Notes: a model not told the origin generated them from the letters alone. Shown: positions 13,828 through 23,748, counted from the first letter of the stretch. The stretch: DNA of 64,000 bases from JBEVJC01 sp040510375 (GCA_040510375.1 JBEVJC010000004.1:1-64000); one strand, 5' to 3'. Made by a program: numbers and translations.

Positions 13828-15603
13828 TTAAAGCCCGGAATAATAATCATACCCGTTCTCTGCCCAGAAATCCGGCGGCCGGTTATTACTGAATACCATT
13901 GATCCGATCCTCTTAATATTCTTGATCCCGTATTTCACCGGAATAATCAGCCTCAACGGCGAACCGTGTTCATAGGGAAGCATTTCACCATTTACATGAT
14001 AGGCTAGTATAGTCTGCGGATGCAGTGCCGCCTCACGTTCCAACCCAACATAATAACCCTGGTCGGGAGTGGCGAGTCCCACATAATTTAATTTCGCCTC
14101 CTCCTGCAATCCGAAACGCTCAATAAAATCACTGAACTTTACGCCACCCCACCAGGAAATCTGGTCCCAGCCCTCCACACATTTAAAATCAAAAACTATT
14201 TCGGTCTCGGGTAATTCCATCAACTGCTCCATACTTATTTTCAGCTGCGAGCCATCGAGACGGGCCACTACCAGCGACCAGGTGCTGATATCATAATTGG
14301 GATCCATCATACCGATATTACTGTTCACCCGCACATTTTTTGCAGCCATAGATTTGGGATAGGTTTTCACAAGATGTTTATTGCTGAATGTTTCCTGGAA
14401 GATCCGCTCATTCTGCTCCATTGCCCTCCGCAACGGAACCCTTGCACCACCGGTGACACCTTCTGGTTCAACAGGTGAATTGTTTAACCATTTCCACGAT
14501 CTGTTCACCACAATACCCAATGTAATAAAACCAATAAAGGAAAGAACCGTGCGTCGGTTAACGACCTGCTCGGGAACCAGTTTGACTGGTGTTTTGTGGA
14601 CTCTTCCGGATTCAGATTCTTTTGTGACTGGTCCATCGTTTCGTCCGGACTCAGGTTCATTTGTGACTGGTCCTTTGTTTCGTCCGGTTTCCAATTCTTT
14701 TGTGACCGGTGTTTTGCCGGTTCGTCCGGATTCAGGTTCTTCTGTACCCGGTGACCTATCCGAATGTTCAATTACAGATTCCGCAGTTTCGTTTGCCTTA
14801 GCACCATTGAGCGTAGTGATTGCACCAGTTGTTGCCGGGTCAGCGGGATTTGTCAGTACATTAACAGCCCTGGTCTGACTCACCGCAGATTTTTCCAGTT
14901 CAATTCCGGCTTCTTCTTTTTCCGGTAACACTTCAAATCCCGCCACTGCAGATCTAAACTTATTCCATCCGGCAAGTAACACCTGCACCACATGGATTAC
15001 AAAGAAGACCATATAACCAATGGTGAGTATAAAATGTTCCGCCCTTGCTAAATTGTATCCGCCGCAGAGTGCTGTGAGCCAGCTAAACTGAACGGGTTTA
15101 TAAATAGCCAGTCCCGTGATCAGCGAACCCGCACCCATTAATACTAAACAGGTGTAGGCAATCCGCTGCGCCGCATTATATTTATCCTGCGGCGGCATTA
15201 TACGCCTGATATGAAGATCGTGCAGTAACACCTGCCAGGCTTCGCGAAAGGATCGCCTGTTGGGAACCAGTTGCCGCCATTCACCGGAAAAAATCGTATA
15301 CAAAACATACAGCGCTCCGTTGATGGCAAAAAACCACATGAATAAAAAATGGATCGACATGCCTTCGGCCAGACGGTAAGGAATATGCAGCGAATCGAAG
15401 AACCCCTGTGGAAAGAAAGGAAAAATCCGGAGTCCGAAAATCGTAATGGTATACACACTATTGGCCCAATAGATAAGCAGTCCACTCCAGATCATAATCG
15501 CCAGGATCGGGAAGTTTACCCAATGGGTCCATCGCATAATGAACGAATGTCTTTTCCTGACTGCCTTCAGGACCGGTGGTGTATCTTGATCGGGGCTTGC
15601 CAT
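13828..15603 (-). CDS. Cytochrome b561-type membrane domain fused to a molybdopterin oxidoreductase
   Basis: This 591-residue fusion corresponds to YedZ-plus-YedY (MsrQ-MsrP-like) in one chain. Residues about 20-235 are a multi-helix cytochrome b domain with candidate haem histidines (RWTHWVNFP, SIHFLFMWF, FVIHVVQ). A repeated hydrophilic linker follows (about 285-335). Another hydrophobic segment, TVLSFIGFITLGIVV, comes next, then a sulfite-oxidase-fold domain with the molybdenum ligand Cys in DFKCVEGWDQISWWGG, and YEHGSPLRLIIPVKYG-IKNIK. It should pass electrons from the quinone pool to a periplasmic molybdenum reductase; the substrate is unproven. Confidence 0.88.
   Translation of the reverse strand: MASPDQDTPPVLKAVRKRHSFIMRWTHWVNFPILAIMIWSGLLIYWANSVYTITIFGLRIFPFFPQGFFDSLHIPYRLAEGMSIHFLFMWFFAINGALYVLYTIFSGEWRQLVPNRRSFREAWQVLLHDLHIRRIMPPQDKYNAAQRIAYTCLVLMGAGSLITGLAIYKPVQFSWLTALCGGYNLARAEHFILTIGYMVFFVIHVVQVLLAGWNKFRSAVAGFEVLPEKEEAGIELEKSAVSQTRAVNVLTNPADPATTGAITTLNGAKANETAESVIEHSDRSPGTEEPESGRTGKTPVTKELETGRNKGPVTNEPESGRNDGPVTKESESGRVHKTPVKLVPEQVVNRRTVLSFIGFITLGIVVNRSWKWLNNSPVEPEGVTGGARVPLRRAMEQNERIFQETFSNKHLVKTYPKSMAAKNVRVNSNIGMMDPNYDISTWSLVVARLDGSQLKISMEQLMELPETEIVFDFKCVEGWDQISWWGGVKFSDFIERFGLQEEAKLNYVGLATPDQGYYVGLEREAALHPQTILAYHVNGEMLPYEHGSPLRLIIPVKYGIKNIKRIGSMVFSNNRPPDFWAENGYDYYSGL
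14584..14752 (-). repeat. In-frame tandem repeats coding the linker of the cytochrome b/Mo fusion
   Basis: The anchor GACTGGT recurs at 14584, 14626, 14665 and 14704, with a degenerate copy at about 14746. Spacings are 42, 39, 39 and 42 bp, all multiples of three. The translated unit is PVTKExESGRxxG-like (13-14 residues, rich in Glu, Ser, Gly, Thr). The repeats lengthen the soluble linker between the membrane domain and the molybdenum domain without breaking the frame. Confidence 0.88.
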
Positions 15604-15809
15604 TAACAGTTGGTTATGGCTTCAACAGACAATTAACCTGCCAACAGGTAGATAATTGATAACCTGCGAATTAACAACGGCCTGGTATCGATTGATCACG
15701 ATATATCGCTTTTTCGTGAGATCAGACGGCCGAACCAGCCCGTCGGCCGGGTTTTAAGCAGATCCGGCATACTGGTAACGACCATCAGGAAATAATAACC
15801 CTGCTAATA

Positions 15810-18221
15810 TTATTCATTCCTGATCGACGTTATCGGATCACTCATTGCTGCCTTGACCGACTGCCAGGCAATTGTAACAAGCGCAATCACAAATGCAATC
15901 GTTCCTGCTTCAATAAATACAGATGGTCCGATCGTGATCCGGTATGCAAATCCCTGCAGCCAGCTATTCATTGCCCACCAGCAAAGTGGGATAGCAATAA
16001 TAATTGCGACCAGGATCAGTTTGAGAAAATCCTTTGAAAGTAACAACACGATCCCGCTTACAGATGAACCCAATACTTTCCGGATGCCTATTTCTTTTAC
16101 GCGCTGTTGAGCCATAAAAGTGGAGAGCCCGAACAAACCAAGACAGGCAATACAAATGGCCAGGCAGGAAAATAAAGTGAACAGGTTTCCAAAATGCTGG
16201 TCGGCCTCGTACTGTGTACTGAACGATTCATCAAGGAAATGATAAAGAAACGGACGATGCGGAACCATCTCACTCCATGTTTTCTTCAGACCGGCAATTG
16301 TTGCCGGTATATTTTCTCCACTGATGGAAACAGAAATCCGGTTAAGGCTATAAGGGTAACTATACCGTAATGTCAGTGGCTCCACGGCCTGGTGCAGCGA
16401 TCGGAAATTAAAATCCTTTACCACTCCGATAACCGTTCCATTCCTGCCCCATTGGGAAAACTTTTTACCGACCGCATCGGCCGACTTTGTATAACCATAG
16501 AGCTTGGCAGCCGACTCATTAATCACCATCGCTTCTGCACTGTCGGTTGTAAAGGATCGTGAATAAACCCGGCCCGCAATCACCGGAATATGATAGGTGG
16601 AAATAAAATCAAAATCTATTTCATAAATAAAGGGTATCCGGTTTTCCATTTGCCCCTGGGGTGCCTGCATATCTGTACCGGCATTGGGTAAAAACTCACC
16701 AGGCACCGCACGGGATGCAGCCACTGCCACCACTCCCTGCTGGTCTGCAATGGCTCTTTTAATTGATTCAATATTATTCTGCACTTTTTCATCGCCTTCA
16801 AAGTTCAGGATTACCATCTGGTCTTTCTTGAATCCGAGGTCGTGACGGTTCAGGTATTTTAACTGTGTATAAACAATTGTGGTTCCTGCAATCAACGCAA
16901 CGGATAAGGTAAACTGGAAAACGACAAGTGCTTTACGAAGTGAAATACCTTCTCCCGAAGGATTGAATTTTCCCTTCAGCACAGCTATTGCTTTGAAACT
17001 GGAGAGTACCCAGGCCGGATAAATGCCGGCCAGTAATCCTACAATAACCGCGAAGAGCACCATGCAGGAGAGCAGGAATGGTGTAAATAAATTGGTATCG
17101 GAAAAATCCTTGCCTGATAATTTTCCGATCAATGGGATTGCCAATTGTGCAAGTGCCACTGCAAACACGGCGGCCGCCATGGTCAGCAATACTGATTCAG
17201 CCAGGAACTGCCAGCGCAGTCCAGAAGGCCGTACTCCCAGTACCTTACGGACTCCTATTTCTTTTGCCCTTTCCAGTGATCTTGCAGTGGATAGGTTCAT
17301 GAAATTAATACAGGCAATGAGCAGGATAAAAACAGCGATACAGGTGAACAGGTATACATTCAGCAGGTTGCCAGTGGCACCTGGTTGTCTGGTCGCAGCC
17401 GAATGAAGATAGGCATCCTTCATTTTTTCAAATGCGATCGTGTATCCTTTATCGTCCTTATTATACCGTTTGAGAAAATCGGGAGCCTTTGCCTGCATGG
17501 ATTCTATATTAGCTCCATCCTTTAATAACAGGTACGTATAAAAATCAACATAACCCCAGTAATCAAAAATCTCGGCACGTTGACTCCTCATGGTAGACAT
17601 CGAGATCAATCCGTTGAAAGTAAACTGGGAATTGGCCGGCACGTCTTCGATAACACCGGTGACCAGTAAGTTGTCGCGGTTATTTACGCGTATTGTCTGG
17701 CCTACGGCTTCTTCCTTACCAAAGTATTTTTCGGCAATTGTCCGGGTCAGCACAATGCTGTTGGGTGCTGTTAATGCGGTATGCGGATCCCCGGAAAGCA
17801 TTTTCCAGGTAAACACATCAAATGCAGTTGAATCCATAAAGAGCAGGTTATCCTGCTGAAACCGCTTATCACCTTTTTCAAGTAACAGGCTGACCGGACT
17901 CATAAACTGCACTACTTTTTCCACTTCAGGATAGTCGGCCTGGAGTGCGGGCCCAACCGGGGCAGAACCCCATACCTGGAAATCGGATGGCGCCGGAGGT
18001 GGTAAGGTTTCACCTTCGGGTACGCTGCGGAATGTCTGCAGCACCCTGACAATGCGATCGCCCTTGGTATGGTACTGATCGTAGGAAAGTTCGCGCCGCA
18101 CGTATATAGTAATCAGCACACAACAGGCCATTCCGATGGCGAGACCTGCAATATTGATCAGGCTGTAAAATTTCCGTTTTACAAGGTTGCGCCAGGCGAT
18201 CTGGAAAAAATGACGAATCAT
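15810..18221 (-). CDS. FtsX/MacB-type ABC transporter permease
   Basis: This is a large inner-membrane permease with two FtsX-type transmembrane units and two MacB-like periplasmic domains (about 800 residues). The first helix follows FFQIAWRNLVKRKFYSLINI. Conserved cytoplasmic turns are RAKEIGVRKVLGVRPS (about 345) and QRVKEIGIRKVLGSSVSGIV (about 710). Family members work with an ATPase to export small molecules or drive envelope processes. No ATPase gene is adjacent. The ATG at 18221 (MIRHFF) is preferred because homologous proteins begin there; an upstream ATG-like start at 18281 would add 20 residues without a clear role. Confidence 0.92.
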   Translation of the reverse strand: MIRHFFQIAWRNLVKRKFYSLINIAGLAIGMACCVLITIYVRRELSYDQYHTKGDRIVRVLQTFRSVPEGETLPPPAPSDFQVWGSAPVGPALQADYPEVEKVVQFMSPVSLLLEKGDKRFQQDNLLFMDSTAFDVFTWKMLSGDPHTALTAPNSIVLTRTIAEKYFGKEEAVGQTIRVNNRDNLLVTGVIEDVPANSQFTFNGLISMSTMRSQRAEIFDYWGYVDFYTYLLLKDGANIESMQAKAPDFLKRYNKDDKGYTIAFEKMKDAYLHSAATRQPGATGNLLNVYLFTCIAVFILLIACINFMNLSTARSLERAKEIGVRKVLGVRPSGLRWQFLAESVLLTMAAAVFAVALAQLAIPLIGKLSGKDFSDTNLFTPFLLSCMVLFAVIVGLLAGIYPAWVLSSFKAIAVLKGKFNPSGEGISLRKALVVFQFTLSVALIAGTTIVYTQLKYLNRHDLGFKKDQMVILNFEGDEKVQNNIESIKRAIADQQGVVAVAASRAVPGEFLPNAGTDMQAPQGQMENRIPFIYEIDFDFISTYHIPVIAGRVYSRSFTTDSAEAMVINESAAKLYGYTKSADAVGKKFSQWGRNGTVIGVVKDFNFRSLHQAVEPLTLRYSYPYSLNRISVSISGENIPATIAGLKKTWSEMVPHRPFLYHFLDESFSTQYEADQHFGNLFTLFSCLAICIACLGLFGLSTFMAQQRVKEIGIRKVLGSSVSGIVLLLSKDFLKLILVAIIIAIPLCWWAMNSWLQGFAYRITIGPSVFIEAGTIAFVIALVTIAWQSVKAAMSDPITSIRNE

Positions 18222-18466
18222 GGTGCTGATTGGGTTGAAGCTGAATGGAATTTGATTACGATCCGGGTCGGGAGGAACCAAAGGCGTGCCATTCGGTTTA
18301 AAGGCTGAAAACGGGGGTTCTGGGATACGGGGCCGTTCAATACCGGACAGATGGCTGTTCGGAATTGATACAAGGTGACTTTTCTGAAATAATTCAGTAT
18401 ATTCAAAAAGGAGAATTTTTCCGGGTGACCGGACTTCATAGCTTTCGAGAGATTAAACTTACTACC

Positions 18467-18853
18467 ATGAAATCCCTATTAACTATTGCCCTTCTTTTTG
18501 CGATGAGTAATAAAACTTCTGCCCAGTACACAGAAACCACCCGGGAGCGCTACGATCAGGCGATTGGGATAGCAGCAGAGAAAATAAAAAGTAAGACAAA
18601 AATTCTTTTTAACAACTCGCTTTATAATTACGAAGCAATCCATCTATTTGATAAAATCAACTCGCTGGCTTGTCTGGAGGTCATCACGGATGCAACATCA
18701 ATCCGTCAGTTGACCGGTATTGAAAAAACGACGAAGGGAAATGATAATATCACGCAGGTTATAAAAATTGTTCCGAAGACAAACCGTCCGGATTGGTTAA
18801 GTGAGATGTATGCTTCCTTGAAACCTTACCTGTATAACAAATTACCGGAGTAA
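18467..18853 (+). CDS. Small secreted protein of unknown function
   Basis: From the ATG at 18467 this is a 128-residue protein with a clear signal peptide, MKSLLTIALLFAMSNKTSAQ, cut after SAQ. The mature part is a mixed helical and polar sequence with a single Cys (SLACLEV). It has no domain I recognise. An upstream in-frame ATG at 18365 would bury the signal sequence and is less likely. It is divergent from the permease gene and convergent with the exported TIM-barrel gene. Confidence 0.75.
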   Translation: MKSLLTIALLFAMSNKTSAQYTETTRERYDQAIGIAAEKIKSKTKILFNNSLYNYEAIHLFDKINSLACLEVITDATSIRQLTGIEKTTKGNDNITQVIKIVPKTNRPDWLSEMYASLKPYLYNKLPE

Positions 18854-18915
18854 AAATTTAATCCTTTAATGCCAATAGCGGCTCCTTCAAACAGATACAT
18901 ACTTTCGAAAGTAAC

Positions 18916-19830
18916 CTACTTCAAAAACTTCTCCAGATTCGCTTTAAAATACACAGCGCTGTCAGTTATACTTTGCATTGGGTCTTTCGCGAAATTACCA
19001 CCCTGTTCAATATAATAATATTGCAGCCCTGCACGTGGAGCTTCAGGTAAAATAACCGTAAAATCAATTGAACCATTACCCAGTTCCGAATAGTCGCGCG
19101 TGATCTTATCCATATCTTTTATATGCCACATCACAAAACGTCCTGGTTGTCTGGCAAACAGTTCTGCCGGACTCAGTTTGGATGAATGCATTACCCAGTA
19201 AATGTCCATCTGGAGTTTGACCTGTGAAGGATCTGTATCCCGCATGATGATCTCGTAACCATTCTCCCCATTAAAATCAATGAATTCAAAATCATGATTG
19301 TGATAGGCAAAGCCCAGTCCTGCCTTATTCACCCGCTCGCCAATTCTATTTAATTTTTCAGTGAGCTGGTGGAAATGACCGATTGTCCGAAACTTCGGAT
19401 CCAGCCATGGCCAGGTAATATATTTCTGATCCAGGGAATGGGCACCTTTTATACATTGGTCAACAAATTGCAGCATGTCGTCCGGAGATTTGTCAAACAA
19501 ACTGCTGAAATCGTAATGGCCACTGGTGCTGATCATCCCGTTATCTTCCAGCAGCTTTTTAAAATCAGCGGCCTTCAATCCATAGTAACTGCCTTTTACA
19601 GGATCATAACCATAGGTTTCACAATCTTCATAACCAACAGCGGCTATTTTTTTTACCGTACCGGTTACATCCTTCGACAGCGGCTCCCGGATTGAAAACA
19701 GCTGCAGACCCATTTTATACTTTGAAGCATTTGATTGAAGGACAAAGTCCCTGGCCAGAAAGGCGCCTGGAAGCAGTACCGCGGACTGAAGCAAAAAACT
19801 TCTCCGGTTGATTGTTGATTTTTTATTCAT
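18916..19830 (-). CDS. Exported sugar-phosphate isomerase/epimerase-like TIM barrel
   Basis: From the ATG at 19830 the protein begins MNKKSTINRRSFLLQSAVLL, a Tat-type leader (RRSFLL). A xylose-isomerase-like TIM barrel (AP endonuclease 2 superfamily) follows, with family motifs KMGLQLFSIREPL, AAVGYEDCETYGY, GFAYHNHDFEF (metal His), QMDIYWVMHS and VMWHIKDMD. Such exported proteins are common in Bacteroidota and act on sugars or sugar lactones; the substrate cannot be inferred. A longer start at 19875 would precede the twin-arginine leader by 15 residues and is less likely. The gene appears to stand alone. Confidence 0.88.
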   Translation of the reverse strand: MNKKSTINRRSFLLQSAVLLPGAFLARDFVLQSNASKYKMGLQLFSIREPLSKDVTGTVKKIAAVGYEDCETYGYDPVKGSYYGLKAADFKKLLEDNGMISTSGHYDFSSLFDKSPDDMLQFVDQCIKGAHSLDQKYITWPWLDPKFRTIGHFHQLTEKLNRIGERVNKAGLGFAYHNHDFEFIDFNGENGYEIIMRDTDPSQVKLQMDIYWVMHSSKLSPAELFARQPGRFVMWHIKDMDKITRDYSELGNGSIDFTVILPEAPRAGLQYYYIEQGGNFAKDPMQSITDSAVYFKANLEKFLK

Positions 19831-20100
19831 AATGGCTTTCAGCATTCGTAATCTTAGTGTGACCAGGCCCTGCATTTATCCGGACTTTCATCGGAAGAAA
19901 TGTTTGAAAAGGAAGTGGACGTTATCAGCAGCCGCAATGATCTCTCAACCCGGGATTCAATTTGAACCTGCTTCACTAAAGATACTATTAGTCATGCATC
20001 GATAGTCACCTTTCCTGGACAGAAAAACCAACGATAAGACAGCGAGAATGGAACACCAAAGCTTCCCGTAATTGTTCTATACACATCACACAGTCACCCC

Positions 20101-20134
20101 AAAACAAAAACGACCCCGGTAAAAACCGGGGTCG
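20101..20134 (-). terminator. Terminator of the rpoA ribosomal operon
   Basis: CGACCCCGGT (20111-20120) pairs perfectly with ACCGGGGTCG (20125-20134) over an AAAA loop. Read on the - strand the hairpin lies about 28 bp after the rplQ stop and is followed by TTTTTGTTTT. It is a textbook intrinsic terminator and marks the end of the infA-rplQ operon. Confidence 0.93.
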
Positions 20135-20162
20135 CGTGTATAGCAAATCTAAAAAGTAATCC

Positions 20163-20660
20163 TTACTCAGCAGCAGGGGTTTCAGTTGCCGGTGTAACTT
20201 CCGCTGCAGTTGCAGTTTCCGTTTTTTTGGCTCCTGTTCCACGGCTACGACGGGTTTTCTTGGCAGCTTCCTTGGCTTCACCTTTACCCTTACCGTAGAT
20301 CTCGTTGAAATCAACCAGTTCAATCATCGCAGTTTCAGCGTTGTCACCAGGACGTGCGCCGAGTTTGATGATGCGGGTATAACCACCCGGGCGACCAGCA
20401 ACTTTTTCAGCAACGGCACCAAACAATTCCTTGATGGCTTCCTTGTCCTGCAGGTAACTGAATACCACACGACGCTGATGGGTTGTGTTCTCCTTACTCT
20501 TGGTGATCAGGGGTTCTACATATACGCGCAGGGCTTTCGCCTTTGCAACGGTGGTAGTGATACGCTTGTACTGGATAAGCTGGCTGGCCAGGTTACTCAG
20601 CAAGGCTTCGCGGTGTGCCTTGGTTCTGCTTAAATTCTTGATCTTGTCTCCGTGACGCAT
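20163..20660 (-). CDS. rplQ: 50S ribosomal protein L17
   Basis: This large-subunit ribosomal protein is the last gene of the alpha operon. The conserved L17 core MRHGDKIKNLSRTKAHREAL (continuing LSNLASQLI) occupies the start, and RPGGYTRIIKLGARPGDNAE is the second signature (about 90-109). At 165 residues it is longer than E. coli L17 because of a C-terminal tail rich in Ala, Thr, Lys and Glu (about 125-165), as in other Bacteroidota. It is followed by a strong terminator. Confidence 0.97.
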   Translation of the reverse strand: MRHGDKIKNLSRTKAHREALLSNLASQLIQYKRITTTVAKAKALRVYVEPLITKSKENTTHQRRVVFSYLQDKEAIKELFGAVAEKVAGRPGGYTRIIKLGARPGDNAETAMIELVDFNEIYGKGKGEAKEAAKKTRRSRGTGAKKTETATAAEVTPATETPAAE

Positions 20661-20787
20661 GACTGTAAATTTGAGGACGGTCTCGCAACCAGTCCCGGTT
20701 AAAAATTTCGGTTGTACCGTGTCAGGAATTACAACCTACATTATAAAAAAAGCCATGTACCAACCGGCACATGGCATTAAAGACATT

Positions 20788-21789
20788 CTATAATTCGTCC
20801 TTATCAACTCCCATCTTCAGCAGATCCATTCCAAAACTCAATCCTCTTTCAGTCAGCACCTGCTCGATTTCAGCAAGTGATTTCTGTCCGAAGTTGCGGA
20901 ACTTCATCAGGTCTTCCTGCTCATACTGAACAAGCTCGCTGAGTGAATTGATCTTCGCTGCTTTCAGGCAATTGAATGCACGAACCGACAGGTCCAGGTC
21001 CTCCAGCGGAGTCTTCAGCACCTTGCGCAGTTGCAGGGTCTGTTCGTCTACCAGGTCTTCCTTCTTTTCTTCCTTGTTATCGAAAGTGATGTTCTCATCA
21101 GTGATGATCATCAGGTGCTGGATCAGGATACGTGAAGCCTGCTTCACCGCTTCTTCCGGATGGATGGTACCATCGGTAGAAACTTCCATGATCAGCTTTT
21201 CGAAATCCGTACGCTGCTCAACCCGTGTATTCTCGATCGTGTATTTCACGTTCTTGATGGGGGTATAAATAGCATCGATCGGAATGTATCCAAGCGGAGC
21301 GTCCTTTGGTTTGTTATCTTCTGCGGGAACATAACCACGGCCTTTACCGATTGTCAGCTCAACTTCCATCTTTGCAGATGAATCAAGCGTACAGATAAGC
21401 AGACCCGGGTTCATGATCTGGAAAGAATGAGTGGCTTCGCCAATCATTCCTGCAGTGAATTCAGTTTTATTTTTGAGCGACAGAATGATCTTCTCATTCG
21501 CCACTTCATGTTCTACGGTCTTTTTGAAACGAACTTGCTTCAGGTTAAGGAAAATTTCCACCACATCTTCACTTACTCCCTTCATGGTCGCAAACTCATG
21601 TTCAACCCCTTCGATCTTTACACCGATGATAGCATAACCCTCCAGGGAGTTCAGCAATACGCGGCGAAGCGCATTTCCGATGGTTACACCATATCCAGGC
21701 TCCAGTGGTTTGAACTCGAACTGAGCTTCAAAATCCGTTGCCTTTTGTAAGATGATCTTATCAGGTTTTTGGAAATTCAGGATTGCCAT
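20788..21789 (-). CDS. rpoA: RNA polymerase alpha subunit
   Basis: This is the assembly platform of core RNA polymerase. The N-terminal domain shows FEFKPLEPGYGVTIGNALRR (about 25-44) and the dimer and beta-contact motifs (LEGYAIIGVKIEGVEHEF). After a linker, the C-terminal domain (about 255-320) contains LDLSVRAFNCLKAAKINSL and FRNFGQKSLAEIEQVL, the helix-hairpin-helix surface that binds upstream promoter DNA and activators. Length (333) is normal. It sits between rpsD and rplQ as usual. Confidence 0.98.
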   Translation of the reverse strand: MAILNFQKPDKIILQKATDFEAQFEFKPLEPGYGVTIGNALRRVLLNSLEGYAIIGVKIEGVEHEFATMKGVSEDVVEIFLNLKQVRFKKTVEHEVANEKIILSLKNKTEFTAGMIGEATHSFQIMNPGLLICTLDSSAKMEVELTIGKGRGYVPAEDNKPKDAPLGYIPIDAIYTPIKNVKYTIENTRVEQRTDFEKLIMEVSTDGTIHPEEAVKQASRILIQHLMIITDENITFDNKEEKKEDLVDEQTLQLRKVLKTPLEDLDLSVRAFNCLKAAKINSLSELVQYEQEDLMKFRNFGQKSLAEIEQVLTERGLSFGMDLLKMGVDKDEL

Positions 21790-21907
21790 ATTTTTATTTT
21801 AGATTTTTAACGATGGTCATGAAACAGCTGGTTCTGATTATTCCGCAGGTGAAAACCAACGGAAGATCAATAATCGAAAGGCTGACCAAAACGGCCAGCC
21901 GGTCAAA

Positions 21908-22513
21908 TTACTTGGAATATAACTCGACAATCAGCTGCTCCTTAATGTTTTCCGGAACACTTTCCCTTTCAGGATAAGTGATAAAAGTACCCTTCAATTC
22001 AGTCTCGTTGAAATCGAGCCAGCCAAACTTTGGATTCTTGGGACGTACAGTCGATGTGATCGACTCCTTGGTCCTGCTTCCTTCCTTTATGGTAATAACA
22101 TCACCTGCCTTCAGTTGATAAGAAGGTACGTTTACTACCTGGCCGTTAACTTCTACGTGTTTGTGGCTTACGAGCTGACGGGCAGCGGGGCGGCTTGGAG
22201 CGATACCCATGCGGAAAACCGAATTATCCAGACGTGCTTCCAGCAATTTGATCAGGTTTTCACCGGTAACACCCTTGATACGAGCTGCTTCTTCAAATGT
22301 TTTGCGGAATTGTTTCTCAAGAATACCATAGGTATACTTGGCTTTCTGCTTTTCACGAAGCTGCAGGGCGTACTCACCAAGAGTCTTACGCTTGCGCTTT
22401 TCACCATGCTGACCGGGAGGGTTACTGTTTTTACCCAACCATTTACCATTTCCTAAAATAGGCTCTCCGAAAATGCGGGAGATTTTGGTCTTTGGACCAG
22501 TGTAACGTGCCAT
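21908..22513 (-). CDS. rpsD: 30S ribosomal protein S4
   Basis: This is a primary 16S rRNA-binding and decoding-fidelity protein. It has the N-terminal S4 domain (MARYTGPKTKISRIFGEPIL) and the S4 RNA-binding domain, LDNSVFRMGIAPSRPAARQL followed by VSHKHVEVNGQVVNVPSY (about 92-130). Length 201 is standard for Bacteroidota. No Cys4 zinc motif is present, so this is the zinc-independent form. It lies between rpsK and rpoA. Confidence 0.98.
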   Translation of the reverse strand: MARYTGPKTKISRIFGEPILGNGKWLGKNSNPPGQHGEKRKRKTLGEYALQLREKQKAKYTYGILEKQFRKTFEEAARIKGVTGENLIKLLEARLDNSVFRMGIAPSRPAARQLVSHKHVEVNGQVVNVPSYQLKAGDVITIKEGSRTKESITSTVRPKNPKFGWLDFNETELKGTFITYPERESVPENIKEQLIVELYSK

Positions 22514-22730
22514 AATATTACTTTCATTTAAGCTTTTTTAGAATCCGGTACGACGATCAGTAAAAAGCTTTAAAAAAATCAATCGCGTACCCTTTAATAA
22601 AATGAAACCATTGTGGCTGTTTCATCATCCGCCCTCCCTGCCGAAGCAGTTGAGGCAATGTGAAACGATATGTCAGAGGAACAGCACTCTCGCTGTCCTA
22701 TCCTTCCGTTGCTGCCATTGCGGCTCCGGA

Positions 22731-23141
22731 TTATACCCTTCTTTTCTTGGGAGGACGGCAACCATTGTGTGGAAGCGGAGTCACATCCTTGATCATCACG
22801 ATCTCGATACCGGATTGTGATAAAGAGCGGATAGCTCCTTCACGACCCGAACCCGGACCTTTTACAAATACATCCACACGTTTCAGACCTGCATCAGCAG
22901 CTACTTTTGCAGCATCTGCCGAAGCCATCTGGGCTGCGTAAGGAGTGTTTTTCTTTGAGCCTTTAAAGCCCATTTTACCAGCACTGCTCCAGGAAATAAC
23001 CTGTCCGCTTTTGTTGGTAAGGCTGATGATGATGTTGTTGAACGTAGCAGAGATATGGGCATCGCCATATGCATCTACCTTAACGATCCTCTTCTTGGTA
23101 GACTGCTTCTGTCCGCCCTGTTGCTGTTGTGCTTTTGCCAT
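22731..23141 (-). CDS. rpsK: 30S ribosomal protein S11
   Basis: This platform protein of the small subunit helps form the mRNA exit and Shine-Dalgarno binding region. Conserved motifs are DAYGDAHISATFNNIIISLT, ISWSSAGKMGFKGSKKNTPY, KGPGSGREGAIRSL and the C-terminus PLPHNGCRPPKKRRV. The first 15 residues are a Gln/Lys-rich Bacteroidota extension. It lies between rpsM and rpsD in the alpha operon. Confidence 0.98.
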   Translation of the reverse strand: MAKAQQQQGGQKQSTKKRIVKVDAYGDAHISATFNNIIISLTNKSGQVISWSSAGKMGFKGSKKNTPYAAQMASADAAKVAADAGLKRVDVFVKGPGSGREGAIRSLSQSGIEIVMIKDVTPLPHNGCRPPKKRRV

Positions 23142-23332
23142 TGTCTGAGATCTGTAGGTAATCTAATAATGTTTAAAAAAGAGTTCCGCCTTTCGTTGGA
23201 ACCGGATCAACCCTCCTCCTGCACCGGGTATCTGAAATTGATCCTGTATCAAGGGTGCATATAAAAAAACTGCGGATCCGGTGCTGCAAATGGTTACCCA
23301 CCAGCTTTACCGGAACCGTAGCTCTTATTATC

Positions 23333-23713
23333 TTATTTCTTCGCTGCCTTCTTCTTACCGGCAACCGTCTTCCTTTTACCTTTACGGGTACGGCTGTTGG
23401 TCTTGGTACGCTGGCCACGAACTGGTAAACCTTTACGGTGACGCAGACCGCGGTAGCAGGCGATGTCAAGCAAACGTTTGATGCTCGTCTGAACTTCAGA
23501 ACGTAACTGACCTTCCACCTTCAGCTCTTCGGTGATCGTGGTACGGATTGCGTTGAGGTCCTCATCGTTCCATTCATTCACGCGTTTGCTCCTGTCAATA
23601 TTATTCTTGTCCAGGATATATTTAGCGGTTGAAGGACCGATCCCATAGATATAGGTCAGACCGATTTCGCCTCTTTTATTTTTTGGTAGATCAACACCGG
23701 CAATACGAGCCAT
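23333..23713 (-). CDS. rpsM: 30S ribosomal protein S13
   Basis: This small-subunit head protein contacts 23S rRNA in bridge B1. It begins MARIAGVDLPKNKRGEIGLT, the family signature, followed by YIYGIGPSTAKYIL. The C-terminal basic tail (RHRKGLPVRGQRTKTNSRTR, then KGKRKTVAGKKKAAKK) reaches the decoding site. Length 126 is standard. The next gene upstream in the operon is rpmJ. Confidence 0.98.
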   Translation of the reverse strand: MARIAGVDLPKNKRGEIGLTYIYGIGPSTAKYILDKNNIDRSKRVNEWNDEDLNAIRTTITEELKVEGQLRSEVQTSIKRLLDIACYRGLRHRKGLPVRGQRTKTNSRTRKGKRKTVAGKKKAAKK

Positions 23714-23748
23714 ATAGAACTTAAATTTTAAATTTCAAATCAGATGTC

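Noticed and set aside
22602..22730. Extra gene between rpsD and rpsK
   Set aside because: Open frames here overlap rpsK and do not resemble proteins; the spacing is normal for the operon.
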